Positions 26,171 to 35,049 of a DNA stretch of 64,000 nucleotides are shown here, one piece after another. Source of the stretch: Flavobacterium glycines (GTDB lineage: Bacteria > Bacteroidota > Bacteroidia > Flavobacteriales > Flavobacteriaceae). The notes beneath the pieces were generated by a model. The model searched no databases. It saw only the letters and a program-made list of their open reading frames with translations, and was not told the DNA's origin. Each line of letters begins with the position of its first letter. Position 1 is the stretch's first letter. The DNA lies in NCBI RefSeq assembly GCF_900100165.1, contig NZ_FNEO01000008.1, forward strand, positions 1-64,000, read 5' to 3'. The position numbers were made by a program, and so were the translations under genes.

Positions 26171-27502
26171 ATGAGTTATTTAGACAATATATTATTTGCC
26201 ATTGTTCTCATCATTGGTTTTGGTTATTTCATTTCGAATATCAAAAAAATATACCGTAATATTAATTTAGGAATTGATGTAGATAGAAAAGACAATTCTA
26301 AACAACGGTGGAAAAACATGGCTATGATTGCTTTAGGGCAGTCAAAAATGGTAAGAAGACCTATTGCGGGAGTACTTCATATTATAGTATATGCAGGTTT
26401 TATTATCATTAATATTGAATTGTTGGAAATTATAATTGATGGATTGTTTGGAACGCATAGGATTTTTGCTTTTCTGGGTTCTTTTTATAATGTATTAATT
26501 GCTTCTTTCGAAATTTTAGCGCTTTTGGTTATTGTTTCTGTAACCGTATTTTGGTTCAGAAGAAATGTAGTTAGACTAAAGCGTTTTGTAAATTCGGATT
26601 TGAATGGATTTCCAAAAAATGATGCTAATTACATCCTGTATTTTGAAACCTTATTGATGTTCCTGTTTTTATTTATGAATGCTTCCGATTTGCATTTACA
26701 AGATATTCCGGGAGGTTATTCTCATTTTATTAAAGCAGGTTCGTTTCCTGTCAGTCAGTTTATAGCTCCCTTATTCGATGGAATGAATAATGATTTAGTG
26801 GCTATGTTGTCTGAATTATTTTGGTGGTTACACATCGTTGGGATTTTGATATTTATGAATTATTTGTATTTTTCAAAACATCTTCATATTCTATTGGCTT
26901 TCCCAAATACCTATTTTGCTAATTTGAATCCATTAGGTGAATTTGACAATTTAGAAGCTGTTACTAAAGAAGTAAAAATGATGATGGATCCTAATGCCGA
27001 TCCATTTGCTGCCCCAGCAGACGGAGATGAAACTCCTGCAAAGTTTGGAGCCAGTGATATTCAGGATTTAAGTTGGGTACAATTACTTAATGCCTATACC
27101 TGTACAGAATGTGGAAGATGTACTTCTGTTTGTCCTGCTAATACAACGGGTAAAAAATTATCTCCTCGTAAAATTATGATGGATACCCGTGACAGAATGG
27201 AAGAAGTGGGTAGAAATATCGATGCTAATAAAGGTGTTTTTGTTCCTGATAATAAATCATTATTAAACGATTACATTACTCCCGAAGAACTTTGGGCCTG
27301 TACTTCTTGTAATGCCTGTGTGGAGGAATGTCCTGTAAGCATTAGTCCATTGTCTATTATAATGGATATGCGCCGTTATTTAGTAATGGAACAAAGTGCT
27401 GCTCCGGCTGCTTTGAATTCAATGATGACCAATGTAGAAAACAATGGAGCGCCTTGGCCATATAATCAGCAAGACCGATTGAATTGGAAAAACGAGAATT
27501 AA
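26171..27502 (+). CDS. membrane 4Fe-4S electron-transfer protein (HdrC/DsrM-like)
   Basis: A 443-residue protein. The N-terminal 250 residues contain five or six membrane helices, similar to cytochrome b-type nitrate reductase gamma/DsrM subunits. His residues in helices (LHIIVYAG, WLHIVG and HLHILLAF) could bind heme. The C-terminus holds two 4Fe-4S motifs: C311-x2-C-x2-C-x3-CP (CTECGRCTSVCP) and C367-x2-C-x2-C-x3-CP (CTSCNACVEECP). With the following CCG protein it forms a heterodisulfide-reductase-like two-gene electron-transfer unit at the inner membrane. The electron donor and acceptor are unknown. Confidence 0.86.
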   Translation: MSYLDNILFAIVLIIGFGYFISNIKKIYRNINLGIDVDRKDNSKQRWKNMAMIALGQSKMVRRPIAGVLHIIVYAGFIIINIELLEIIIDGLFGTHRIFAFLGSFYNVLIASFEILALLVIVSVTVFWFRRNVVRLKRFVNSDLNGFPKNDANYILYFETLLMFLFLFMNASDLHLQDIPGGYSHFIKAGSFPVSQFIAPLFDGMNNDLVAMLSELFWWLHIVGILIFMNYLYFSKHLHILLAFPNTYFANLNPLGEFDNLEAVTKEVKMMMDPNADPFAAPADGDETPAKFGASDIQDLSWVQLLNAYTCTECGRCTSVCPANTTGKKLSPRKIMMDTRDRMEEVGRNIDANKGVFVPDNKSLLNDYITPEELWACTSCNACVEECPVSISPLSIIMDMRRYLVMEQSAAPAALNSMMTNVENNGAPWPYNQQDRLNWKNEN

Positions 27503-27593
27503 TTGTTGAATTGTTTGTTTGTTTATATGTTTAACCGATTTAACATTTAACCGAATAACCGATTTAACGTTTCAACGATTAAACAAAAAAATA
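27503..27593. repeat. short AACCGATTTAAC-type repeats
   Basis: The 91-nt gap between the two iron-sulfur genes contains repeated TTTAACCGATTTAAC/AACCGAATAACCGATTTAACG units. They lie just before the ATG at 27594. The frame is open through this gap from 27519, but the translation (for example LTDLTFNRITDLTF) is repeat-derived and not protein-like. Confidence 0.65.
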
Positions 27594-28385
27594 ATGTCAG
27601 AAAATTTGATAGTACCTACAATGGCCGAAATGCTGGCCCAAGGAAAACAACCAGAAGTTTTATTTTGGGTAGGTTGTGCAGGAAGTTTTGACGATAGAGC
27701 CAAAAAAATTACTAAGGCTTTTGTACGTATTTTAAATAGTGCCAATGTTTCCTTTGCTGTTTTAGGAACGGAAGAAAGTTGCACCGGAGATCCGGCAAAA
27801 AGAGCAGGAAATGAATTTTTGTTTCAAATGCAGGCAATGATGAATATCGAATTGCTCAATGCTTATGAAGCTAAAAAAATTGTTACTGCCTGTCCGCACT
27901 GTTTTAATACTTTAAAAAATGAGTATCCAGAATTAGGCGGAAAATACGAAGTAGTTCATCATACGGAATTTTTAAAGTCGTTGTTGAATGACGGAAGATT
28001 AAGTATCGAAGGAGGTCAGTTTAAAGGTAAAAAAATTACTTTTCACGATCCTTGTTATTTAGGAAGAGCTAATAAAATATATGAAGCACCTCGTGATTTA
28101 ATTGAAAAATTAGACGTTGAGTTGGTTGAAATGAAACGTTCTAAAGCCAATGGATTGTGTTGTGGAGCAGGAGGAGCACAGATGTTTAAGGATGCCGAAA
28201 AAGGCAATAAAGAAATAAACATTGAAAGAACAGAAGATGCTCTGGAGACTACTCCTGATATTATAGCAACAGGATGTCCGTTTTGCAATACGATGATGAC
28301 TGACGGTATTAAGCATAAAGAAAAAGAGGCAGAGGTAAAGGTAATGGACATTGCCGAACTGATTGCTAATGCTCAGGATCTATAA
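27594..28385 (+). CDS. CCG-domain iron-sulfur protein (HdrB-like)
   Basis: A 263-residue protein with two cysteine-rich CCG-type domains as in HdrB, GlpC and LutA. Visible are WVGCAGSFDDR near the start, CPHCFNTLKNEY, then HDPCYLGR, LCCGAGGAQMF and TGCPFCNTMM. In this family they hold a non-cubane iron-sulfur cluster or transfer electrons. The ATG at 27594 is preferred because the 25 codons before it are repeats. It is paired with the membrane 4Fe-4S protein just upstream, which would pass electrons to or from it. No substrate can be assigned. Confidence 0.88.
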   Translation: MSENLIVPTMAEMLAQGKQPEVLFWVGCAGSFDDRAKKITKAFVRILNSANVSFAVLGTEESCTGDPAKRAGNEFLFQMQAMMNIELLNAYEAKKIVTACPHCFNTLKNEYPELGGKYEVVHHTEFLKSLLNDGRLSIEGGQFKGKKITFHDPCYLGRANKIYEAPRDLIEKLDVELVEMKRSKANGLCCGAGGAQMFKDAEKGNKEINIERTEDALETTPDIIATGCPFCNTMMTDGIKHKEKEAEVKVMDIAELIANAQDL

Positions 28386-28397
28386 GATTTGAATTTA

Positions 28398-29189
28398 ATG
28401 CACAAGATTCTGAAAATGATTTTTAAAAAAGTAGTTTTTAATTTGTTGCTATTTTTGAGTTTTGCTTTGCATGCTCAGGAAAATTTTAAAGAAAAAAAAG
28501 CAGATACTTTAGAAGTAAAAACTAAAGAACAATTGCATTTTAATAAGAAGCAATTAATTATTCCCGCTGTTTTAATTACTTACGGTGTAGTAGGATTAGA
28601 TAGTGATTTTTTAAAAGCAATTAACGCAGAAGTAAAAGAAGAGGTAAAAGAGAATATAGATCATAAGTTAACCATTGATGATTTTTCACAATATGTACCT
28701 GCAGCTTCTTTATACGGTTTAAGTGCTCTGGGAGTTAAAGGAAAAAATAATATTAGAGATAAAACGATAATTTTAGCTACTTCCTATTTAATTATGGGAT
28801 TAACGGTAGAAGGTCTGAAAAAGATTACTCATGTAGAAAGACCCGATGGTTCCAGTTTCAATTCCTTTCCCTCAGGACATACTGCAACAGCTTTTATGGG
28901 GGCCGAATTAATGTATCAGGAATATAAGGAAGTTTCTCCTTGGTATGGTATTGCCGGATATGTTGTAGCAGCAGGGACAGGAGGTTTCAGAATGTATAAT
29001 AATCGTCACTGGTTAACTGATGTTGTTGCAGGGGCAGGGATAGGGATTCTTAGTGCAAAAGCAGCTTATTGGTTGTACCCAACAGTAAATGGATTGTTTT
29101 CATCTAAAAAACATAAAAATAGAAAATCAGCTTTTCTTCCTTATTATGATGGCAAACAAATGGGGTTTGGTTTTGTTTCTTCATTTTAA
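28398..29189 (+). CDS. PAP2 family phosphatase
   Basis: A 263-residue membrane-associated PAP2 protein. After a signal-like N-terminus (ending about SFALHAQ) come several membrane helices and the three phosphatase motifs: K-x6-RP (KKITHVERP), SFPSGH, and R-x5-H-x3-D rendered as RMYNNRHWLTD. It would hydrolyse lipid phosphates or undecaprenyl pyrophosphate in the periplasm. The start could be the ATG at 28398 or 28416. An upstream TTG at 28389 is less likely. It begins 12 nt after the CCG protein gene, so it may share its transcript. Confidence 0.88.
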   Translation: MHKILKMIFKKVVFNLLLFLSFALHAQENFKEKKADTLEVKTKEQLHFNKKQLIIPAVLITYGVVGLDSDFLKAINAEVKEEVKENIDHKLTIDDFSQYVPAASLYGLSALGVKGKNNIRDKTIILATSYLIMGLTVEGLKKITHVERPDGSSFNSFPSGHTATAFMGAELMYQEYKEVSPWYGIAGYVVAAGTGGFRMYNNRHWLTDVVAGAGIGILSAKAAYWLYPTVNGLFSSKKHKNRKSAFLPYYDGKQMGFGFVSSF

Positions 29190-29215
29190 GATTAATAAAA
29201 TAAAAATTAAATAAT

Positions 29216-29698
29216 ATGTACGTACCATTTGAAAATTTACCGGAAGAATCCAGAATTTGGATTTATCAATCAAACAGAAAGTTTTCGGATGCTGAGTTTT
29301 CTGAAATTGAAAAAGATTTAGAGTTGTTTTTAAATGGCTGGTCTGCACACGGAACCAGTTTAGAAGCTTCCTATCAATTAAAATACAATCGTTTTATCAT
29401 CATTGCAGTGAATCAGGAAGTTCAGGCTGCTACAGGTTGTTCAATTGATGCTTCGGTTGCTTTTATTCAAAAATTAGAACAAAAGTATCAGGTTGATTTA
29501 TTGGATAAAATGAATGTAACATTCAAACTGGGAGAACATATTGCCCATAAACCATTGATTGATTTCAAAAAAATGGTAAAAGATAAAGCAGTTACAGAAA
29601 ATACTGTAGTTTTTAATAATTTGATTAATACAGTACAGGAATTTAATGATTCCTGGGAAGTTCCTGCAATAGATAGCTGGCATAGCCGTTTCTTTTAG
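29216..29698 (+). CDS. conserved protein of unknown function
   Basis: A 160-residue soluble protein with no signal peptide or membrane segment. Its start (MYVPFENLPEESRIWIYQSNRKF) and the ATGCSIDASVAFIQKLEQKY segment are those of a conserved Bacteroidota protein often labelled ABC transporter ATPase. I see no Walker A, Walker B or ABC signature, so that label has no support here. The single Cys in GCSIDAS and the conserved Trp near the end (SWHSRFF) are the notable positions. It lies between the PAP2 and serine hydrolase genes in the same direction. Confidence 0.85.
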   Translation: MYVPFENLPEESRIWIYQSNRKFSDAEFSEIEKDLELFLNGWSAHGTSLEASYQLKYNRFIIIAVNQEVQAATGCSIDASVAFIQKLEQKYQVDLLDKMNVTFKLGEHIAHKPLIDFKKMVKDKAVTENTVVFNNLINTVQEFNDSWEVPAIDSWHSRFF

Positions 29699-29719
29699 AA
29701 AGAAAAAAAATATTCTCTT

Positions 29720-31690
29720 ATGAAAAATACAGACATCAGGATTTTATTTCTTTATGTCTTATTTTTTTTTGTAGCTGGCTGTAGTACAACAAAAAGGAAT
29801 AAGCAGGAAGCAACTATGTCTAAGAATCCGCAAACTACTAAAGTTGTAACTGATGAATTTCAAATACAAAATTTGTCTGCAGACGAATTAAATCAGTTGT
29901 ATGAAGATTTTAATATAGTAAAAACAGCGGCTTTGCAGTATGAATTATATGAAAAAGCAATTAAGGTTTTAAAAAATTCTAATTCGGTTTTACCAATAAA
30001 AAATCTTGAAAATCAGAAAATCGCTTATGTAAAATTAGGGGATGCTTCTAATGATTCTTTTCTTGAAACACTTAGAAAATATGCTGAAGTAACTGAATTC
30101 AGTGATGCAGACTTAAATAGTTTACAGGCAAAATTAAAAGGATTTTCAACCGTAATCATTGGTTATCATAAATCAGATGCGTTATGGAAAAACCAGACGT
30201 TTTCTAAGGAAGAATCAGATAAAATTACTTTTTTGGCCCAAAATAATCAAGTGATTTTAGATGTGTTTGCATCTCCTTATACTTTGTTGTCTCTCCCGGA
30301 TTTTAGTGCTGTCAAAGGGCTAATTGTTTCTTATCAAAACGCTGATATCGCTCAGATTGTTTCGGCAGAATTGATTTTTGGAGCCATTGTTTCCAAAGGA
30401 AAGTTAACCAGAACGACTTCAGCTGACACAAAAGAAAATTTTGGGTTGACAACCGAAAAACTAAATGTTTTAGGTTTTGCAGCACCTGAAAATGTTGGGA
30501 TGAATCCATCAATTTTGTCTAGAATAGATGGCATTGCCGAAAGAGCAATCAACGAAAGAATGACTCCCGGAATGCAAATTTTGGTGGCGAGAAAAGGAAA
30601 AGTAATTTATCAAAAAGCTTTTGGTTATCACACTTATGAAAAAGAAATAAAAGTTTCTAATTCGGATATCTATGATTTAGCTTCCTTATCTAAAATCATA
30701 GGAACCTTACCCAATGTGATGATTGCATATGATGAGAAAAAGTTGAATATGCAAACTCCTTTAGATTCGATGCTGCCCATTTTTAAAAATTCGAATAAAA
30801 AAGACATTACTTTTAAAGAATTGTTATCTCATTATGCACGTTTGCAGGCCTGGTATCCATTTTATAAAAAGACTATAGATAAAAAAGGAAATCCTTTAGA
30901 GAAATATTACAGTAAAGTAAGTAATGAAAATTTTGCTGTAAAAATTGCAGATGACCTGTTTTTGAGAACGGATTATCAGGATACTATTTTAAAAATTATT
31001 GTTGACAGTAAACTATTGCCAAAGAAAGAATACAAGTACAGTGATTTTACTTTTATGATTTTGAAAGCCTATTTAGAAAATGTTACTTCAAAAAAATTAG
31101 ATGTTTTAGCTGCTGAAAATTTTTTTCAGCCTATGGGGTTGAATAATACGATGTACAATCCCATTGGCAAAAAGGATAAAAACCATATTGTACCAACTGA
31201 AGTTGATACTTATTTCAGACATCAGACTGTTCAGGGTTATGTACATGATTTGAGTGCGGCAATGCAAGGAGGTATTGGCGGACATGCAGGGTTATTTTCG
31301 AATAGTATGGATGTGGCTAAAATGATGCAACTGTATTTGCAGAAAGGAAATTACGGAGGGAAACAATACTTTTCTGAAAAAACATTTAACGATTTTAATA
31401 ACTGCTATTATTGCTCACAAGGAAACAGACGCGGTCTAGGATTCGATAAACCTCAATTAGGAGATTCCGGGCCTACTTGCGGTTGCGCATCGATGACTAG
31501 TTTTGGTCACACAGGTTTTACAGGAACGATGGCCTGGGCTGATCCTGACAAGGAAATTGTTTATATTTTTCTCTCTAACAGAACCTATCCTAATGAATCG
31601 GCTAATAAATTATCAAAGGAAAATATTAGAGAAGATATTCAATCAGTTATATATGAGGCTATTAATGATTCGGTTAAAAGCGATAATTAG
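29720..31690 (+). CDS. lipoprotein with GH3 C-terminal domain fused to a serine hydrolase
   Basis: A 656-residue lipoprotein (lipobox FVAG, Cys21). Residues about 75-235 resemble the C-terminal domain of family 3 glycosidases (YEKAIKVLKNSNSVLPIKNLENQ). Residues 250-650 are a class C beta-lactamase-like hydrolase with the SxxK motif at Ser322 to Lys325 (ASLSK), a Y-S-D motif at about 433 and GHTGFTG near the end. In Bacteroidota this pair usually follows a GH3 N-terminal catalytic barrel in a protein of nearly 1000 residues. Here the barrel is absent, and the lipoprotein signal joins the GH3C part directly. Glycosidase activity is therefore not expected. Peptidoglycan-peptide hydrolysis is an inference. 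Confidence 0.85.
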   Translation: MKNTDIRILFLYVLFFFVAGCSTTKRNKQEATMSKNPQTTKVVTDEFQIQNLSADELNQLYEDFNIVKTAALQYELYEKAIKVLKNSNSVLPIKNLENQKIAYVKLGDASNDSFLETLRKYAEVTEFSDADLNSLQAKLKGFSTVIIGYHKSDALWKNQTFSKEESDKITFLAQNNQVILDVFASPYTLLSLPDFSAVKGLIVSYQNADIAQIVSAELIFGAIVSKGKLTRTTSADTKENFGLTTEKLNVLGFAAPENVGMNPSILSRIDGIAERAINERMTPGMQILVARKGKVIYQKAFGYHTYEKEIKVSNSDIYDLASLSKIIGTLPNVMIAYDEKKLNMQTPLDSMLPIFKNSNKKDITFKELLSHYARLQAWYPFYKKTIDKKGNPLEKYYSKVSNENFAVKIADDLFLRTDYQDTILKIIVDSKLLPKKEYKYSDFTFMILKAYLENVTSKKLDVLAAENFFQPMGLNNTMYNPIGKKDKNHIVPTEVDTYFRHQTVQGYVHDLSAAMQGGIGGHAGLFSNSMDVAKMMQLYLQKGNYGGKQYFSEKTFNDFNNCYYCSQGNRRGLGFDKPQLGDSGPTCGCASMTSFGHTGFTGTMAWADPDKEIVYIFLSNRTYPNESANKLSKENIREDIQSVIYEAINDSVKSDN

Positions 31691-31763
31691 CATGCGAGTT
31701 TTAGTCTTCTTTTAAGAAATAACATCCTTATTTTTATTAATTTAGTCGTATTAAAAATTACAG

Positions 31764-32933
31764 ATGAAAATAGCAATTGTTTGTTATCCAACCTTTGGAG
31801 GAAGTGGTGTTGTCGCTACGGAATTAGGTTTAGAATTGGCTCGTTTAGGACATGAAGTTCATTTTATTACTTATAGCCAACCAGTGCGTTTGGCTTTATT
31901 GAATCCAAATGTTCATTATCATGAAGTAAATGTTCCTGAATATCCTTTGTTTCATTATCAACCCTACGAATTAGCATTATCAAGTAAATTGGTTGACATG
32001 GTTAAACTCTATAAAATAGAGGTTTTACATGTACATTATGCTATTCCTCACGCTTATGCGGGTTATATGGCAAAACAAATGCTTAAAGATGAAGGAATTG
32101 AAATTCCTATGATTACGACCCTGCATGGTACTGATATAACCTTAGTTGGTAATCATCCTCATTACAAACCAGCGGTTAGTTTTAGTATCAATAAATCGGA
32201 TGTGGTAACTTCGGTATCTCAAAGTTTAAAGGATGATACTTATAAGTTATTTAAAATTAAAAGAGATATTCATGTTATCCCTAATTTTATTGAATTAGAT
32301 AAAAACAGGGAATTTAATGGACCATGTCAGCGTTCGCTTATTGCTAAAAAAGACGAACGAATTATTACGCATATCAGTAATTTTAGAAAGGTAAAACGAA
32401 TTCCGGATATTATTCGAATATTCCATAAAATTCAACAACAAATTCCAGCTAAATTATTGATGGTAGGTGATGGTCCTGAAAAGGAAAAGGCGGAATTGTT
32501 ATGTCAGGAATTAGGAATTTTAGAAAAAGTAATTTTCTTTGGAAATAGTAATGAAATTGATAAGATTTTAAGTAATTCCGATTTGTTTTTATTACCATCA
32601 GAAACCGAAAGTTTTGGATTAGCTGCTCTGGAAGCTATGGCTTGGGGAGTTCCTGTTATTTCGAGTAATTCAGGCGGTTTGCCTGAAGTAAATTTTGATG
32701 GCATTTCCGGTTATTTAAGTAATGTGGGTAATATTGATGAAATGGCTGAAAACGCTTTGAAAATTTTGAAAGAAGATGATGTTTTGTGCCAATTTAAAGA
32801 AAATGCTTTATCAGTTGCGAAGAAGTTTGATATCAAACTCATTTTGCCATTGTATATCGATATCTACGAAAAAGCCATTAAGAAATATGCCAAGAAATCC
32901 AACAAACAACTAACAAAGCCGGAAAGTGAATAA
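31764..32933 (+). CDS. bshA: N-acetyl-alpha-D-glucosaminyl L-malate synthase
   Basis: A 389-residue GT4-type glycosyltransferase, BshA, the first step of bacillithiol synthesis (UDP-GlcNAc plus L-malate). The N-terminus MKIAIVCYPTFGGSGVVATELG is the family hallmark. Other signs are HVHYAIPHAYAGY, TTLHGTDITLVG, the donor-site LLMVGDGPEK, and the E-x7-E motif in ETESFGLAALEAMAWG. Length matches BshA of Bacilli and Bacteroidota. bshB and bshC are not in this window. A PrcB-like lipoprotein gene begins directly at its stop codon. Confidence 0.94.
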   Translation: MKIAIVCYPTFGGSGVVATELGLELARLGHEVHFITYSQPVRLALLNPNVHYHEVNVPEYPLFHYQPYELALSSKLVDMVKLYKIEVLHVHYAIPHAYAGYMAKQMLKDEGIEIPMITTLHGTDITLVGNHPHYKPAVSFSINKSDVVTSVSQSLKDDTYKLFKIKRDIHVIPNFIELDKNREFNGPCQRSLIAKKDERIITHISNFRKVKRIPDIIRIFHKIQQQIPAKLLMVGDGPEKEKAELLCQELGILEKVIFFGNSNEIDKILSNSDLFLLPSETESFGLAALEAMAWGVPVISSNSGGLPEVNFDGISGYLSNVGNIDEMAENALKILKEDDVLCQFKENALSVAKKFDIKLILPLYIDIYEKAIKKYAKKSNKQLTKPESE

Positions 32934-33374
32934 ATGAATAATAAAATGAAAAAAAGTATTCTGTCATTGGTTTTTGTATTCATGCTGTTTTCTTGTAAAA
33001 CAACAGTTAAAGTAGGGGAAAAGAAACCTTTATGTGAAGTTTTATTACAACAAAATGATGGTGGAGGAAATATTAATTTTTATGAAATTCTAACCGAACC
33101 TAAAGAAATTAAAATGTTGCAAAATGATGACAAGTTAAAAAGAAAAATAAGTACTGATGATTTACAGCAATCTAATTTTGTTATACTCAATATGGGTGAA
33201 AAACCCACCGGAGGTTATACAATAACAGTGGATAGTGTAATTGAAACCGATACTAATATTGTAATTAAAGTAAAAGAGATTAATCCTGAGCCAGGAGCAA
33301 TGCTTACTCAAAATATAACTTATCCTTATACGGTGTTAAAAGTAAACTCCAAAAAACCGATAAACGTACAATAA
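32934..33374 (+). CDS. PrcB-like lipoprotein
   Basis: A 146-residue predicted lipoprotein (MKKSILSLVFVFMLFS before Cys21). The second half has the PrcB C-terminal domain pattern: MGEKPTGGYTITVDSV, then VIKVKEINPEPGAML and TYPYTVLKV. In Treponema, PrcB belongs to a dentilisin protease complex. Elsewhere the domain is found alone, with no known function. The ATG at 32934 directly follows the bshA stop, and 32946 is an equally good start. It is very likely transcribed with bshA. A bidirectional terminator follows at 33381-33411. Confidence 0.8.
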   Translation: MNNKMKKSILSLVFVFMLFSCKTTVKVGEKKPLCEVLLQQNDGGGNINFYEILTEPKEIKMLQNDDKLKRKISTDDLQQSNFVILNMGEKPTGGYTITVDSVIETDTNIVIKVKEINPEPGAMLTQNITYPYTVLKVNSKKPINVQ

Positions 33375-33380
33375 AAATAA

Positions 33381-33411
33381 AAAATGCCACTATTTCTAGT
33401 GGCATTTTTTT
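33381..33411. terminator. bidirectional intrinsic terminator
   Basis: Perfect 12-bp arms AAAATGCCACTA/TAGTGGCATTTT with loop TTTC and T runs in both directions. It serves the bshA unit on the plus strand and the outer-membrane protein gene on the minus strand. Confidence 0.92.
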
Positions 33412-33429
33412 GTGAGTATCTTTTTTGAA

Positions 33430-33921
33430 TTAGAATCGGTATCTGATACCTAAAGCGATATCCGGACCAAAATTATCATTTCTAAAATCATCAGAGTTGA
33501 AGTATAATTCAGGTCTGATGTCTAAAGAAAGTTGAATAGGCACTTCGTCAAAATTATATTCGATACCAAGGTCGCCTGCTACAAAAGCGAAAGTACCGCT
33601 ATCGTTAACGACGTTGTTGTCAATGCTCCAGCTTCCTAAACCTCCACCAACACCGGCATACCAGTTAAATCCACCGTCGATATTCCAAACCCATTGATAG
33701 ATTCCGGTTAATTTGAAGGCGTCCACACTGTTATTGTTTCTCCATCCCAAATCCAATTCTAGGCGGTTATTGTCTGACAATCCTCTTTGGTAAGAGATTT
33801 CTCCACCAAAACCGTCATTGTCTCCTAAACGTAAACCTAAAGCGTTTTTTGAAATTTCCTGTGCTTGTGTGCTAAATGCTAATCCCATTAGCATAAAAGC
33901 TGATAAAATGATTTTTTTCAT
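33430..33921 (-). CDS. small outer-membrane beta-barrel protein
   Basis: A 163-residue protein with a clear signal peptide (MKKIILSAFMLMGLAFSTQAQ). The mature part alternates hydrophobic and polar residues in strands, with many Gly and Asn turns, and ends in aromatic RYRF, the usual last-strand signature of an outer-membrane barrel. About eight strands are plausible. The frame is open to 34029, but those 36 codons precede the signal peptide and are rejected. Function is unknown. Porins of this size in flavobacteria are mostly uncharacterised. Confidence 0.86.
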   Translation of the reverse strand: MKKIILSAFMLMGLAFSTQAQEISKNALGLRLGDNDGFGGEISYQRGLSDNNRLELDLGWRNNNSVDAFKLTGIYQWVWNIDGGFNWYAGVGGGLGSWSIDNNVVNDSGTFAFVAGDLGIEYNFDEVPIQLSLDIRPELYFNSDDFRNDNFGPDIALGIRYRF

Positions 33922-34038
33922 AAATAAAGTTTTGTTTCTTGTAAATCTACAACTAATATTTAACGTAAAATTTATTATAAAATTATAATATTTTGTAGAA
34001 TTTCCTGTTTTTTTAAGCCAGAAACTCAATACATAGTT

Positions 34039-34863
34039 TTATTTAGAAAGAATGATTGATGCAATGAGTTGTTCCCCAGTAAGTTCAATTTTTTCCTGAC
34101 TGCTTTCAGTTTCTGTATATTCTGACTCCTGATAACGAAATAATTTCCATTTTTTTCTATTGTATTCTAAAGCGGTCAGGTTTTCTACCCAATCTCCCGA
34201 ATTTAAATACATAGTTGAACCGTTTTTATTTGATTTTTTTAGAATTTTAGGTTCGTGAATATGTCCGCATAATACATAATCATATTTGTTTTCGATGGCT
34301 ATTTCGGTAGCAGTTTCTTCAAAGTCCGAAATGTGTTTGACTGCTTTTTTAACGCTGGCTTTTATTTTTTTTGAAAAAGAATAAGGTTCTCTTCCTATTT
34401 TTTTCAAACACCAGTTAAAGAAACGATTGGTTAGAATTAGATAATCATAACCTAAACCGCCTAATTTGGCAATCCATTTGGCATGATTGACTGAGGCATC
34501 AAAAACATCACCGTGGAAAATCCAGGCTTTTTTATCGTCTAATTCTAAGACTACTTTATCAGCTAAAATTAGATTTCCCATGTTCATTTCGGTAAATTTT
34601 CGAAGCATCTCATCGTGATTTCCGGTAATATAATAGACTTTGGTTCCCTTAGAAGCAAAGCTTATTATTTTTTGGATAACTTTTAAATGAGATTTTGGGA
34701 AATAGGATTTTCTGAATTGCCAAATGTCAATAATATCACCGTTCAATACTAAAATTTCAGGTTTTATAGACGATAGATAGTTGTATAATTCTTTGGCATG
34801 ACTTCCGTAAGTTCCCAGGTGAACATCGGAGATTACAACTACTTCAATTTTTCTTTTTTTCAA
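34039..34863 (-). CDS. LpxH-like UDP-2,3-diacylglucosamine diphosphatase family phosphoesterase
   Basis: A 274-residue calcineurin-type metallophosphoesterase with the metal-binding motifs in order: ISDVHLG (12-18), LNGDIIDIW (about 39-47), ITGNHDEML (about 79-87), FHGDVFD, and CGHIHEP near residue 199. The length and the FDASVNHAKWIAKLGG segment fit the LpxH-like family of Bacteroidota, which removes UMP from UDP-diacylglucosamine in lipid A synthesis. The assignment to lipid A is by family only. It is divergent from aroC, with 186 nt between them. Confidence 0.86.
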   Translation of the reverse strand: MKKRKIEVVVISDVHLGTYGSHAKELYNYLSSIKPEILVLNGDIIDIWQFRKSYFPKSHLKVIQKIISFASKGTKVYYITGNHDEMLRKFTEMNMGNLILADKVVLELDDKKAWIFHGDVFDASVNHAKWIAKLGGLGYDYLILTNRFFNWCLKKIGREPYSFSKKIKASVKKAVKHISDFEETATEIAIENKYDYVLCGHIHEPKILKKSNKNGSTMYLNSGDWVENLTALEYNRKKWKLFRYQESEYTETESSQEKIELTGEQLIASIILSK

Positions 34864-35049
34864 TTGATTTATTCATTTGTTGTTATGCAAATTAACACTT
34901 AAAGTGTGAATTTATCTTAAAGTTAAGGTTAACAAATAAGTGGTTGTTTGTAAACAAAGAGGGCAATTTTAGGGCTAAGATTGAAATCTTTAAATCATTA
35001 ATTTTTAAAGCTAAAACTAAAATGGTACTTTTGTTCAAAATTAATTATA

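Noticed and set aside
27519..27593. Longer start for the CCG iron-sulfur protein.
   Set aside because: The extra 25 codons are encoded by AACCGATTTAAC-type repeats. The ATG at 27594 gives the normal family start.
29216..29698. The common label ABC transporter ATPase for this conserved protein.
   Set aside because: No Walker A, Walker B or ABC signature is present in the 160 residues.
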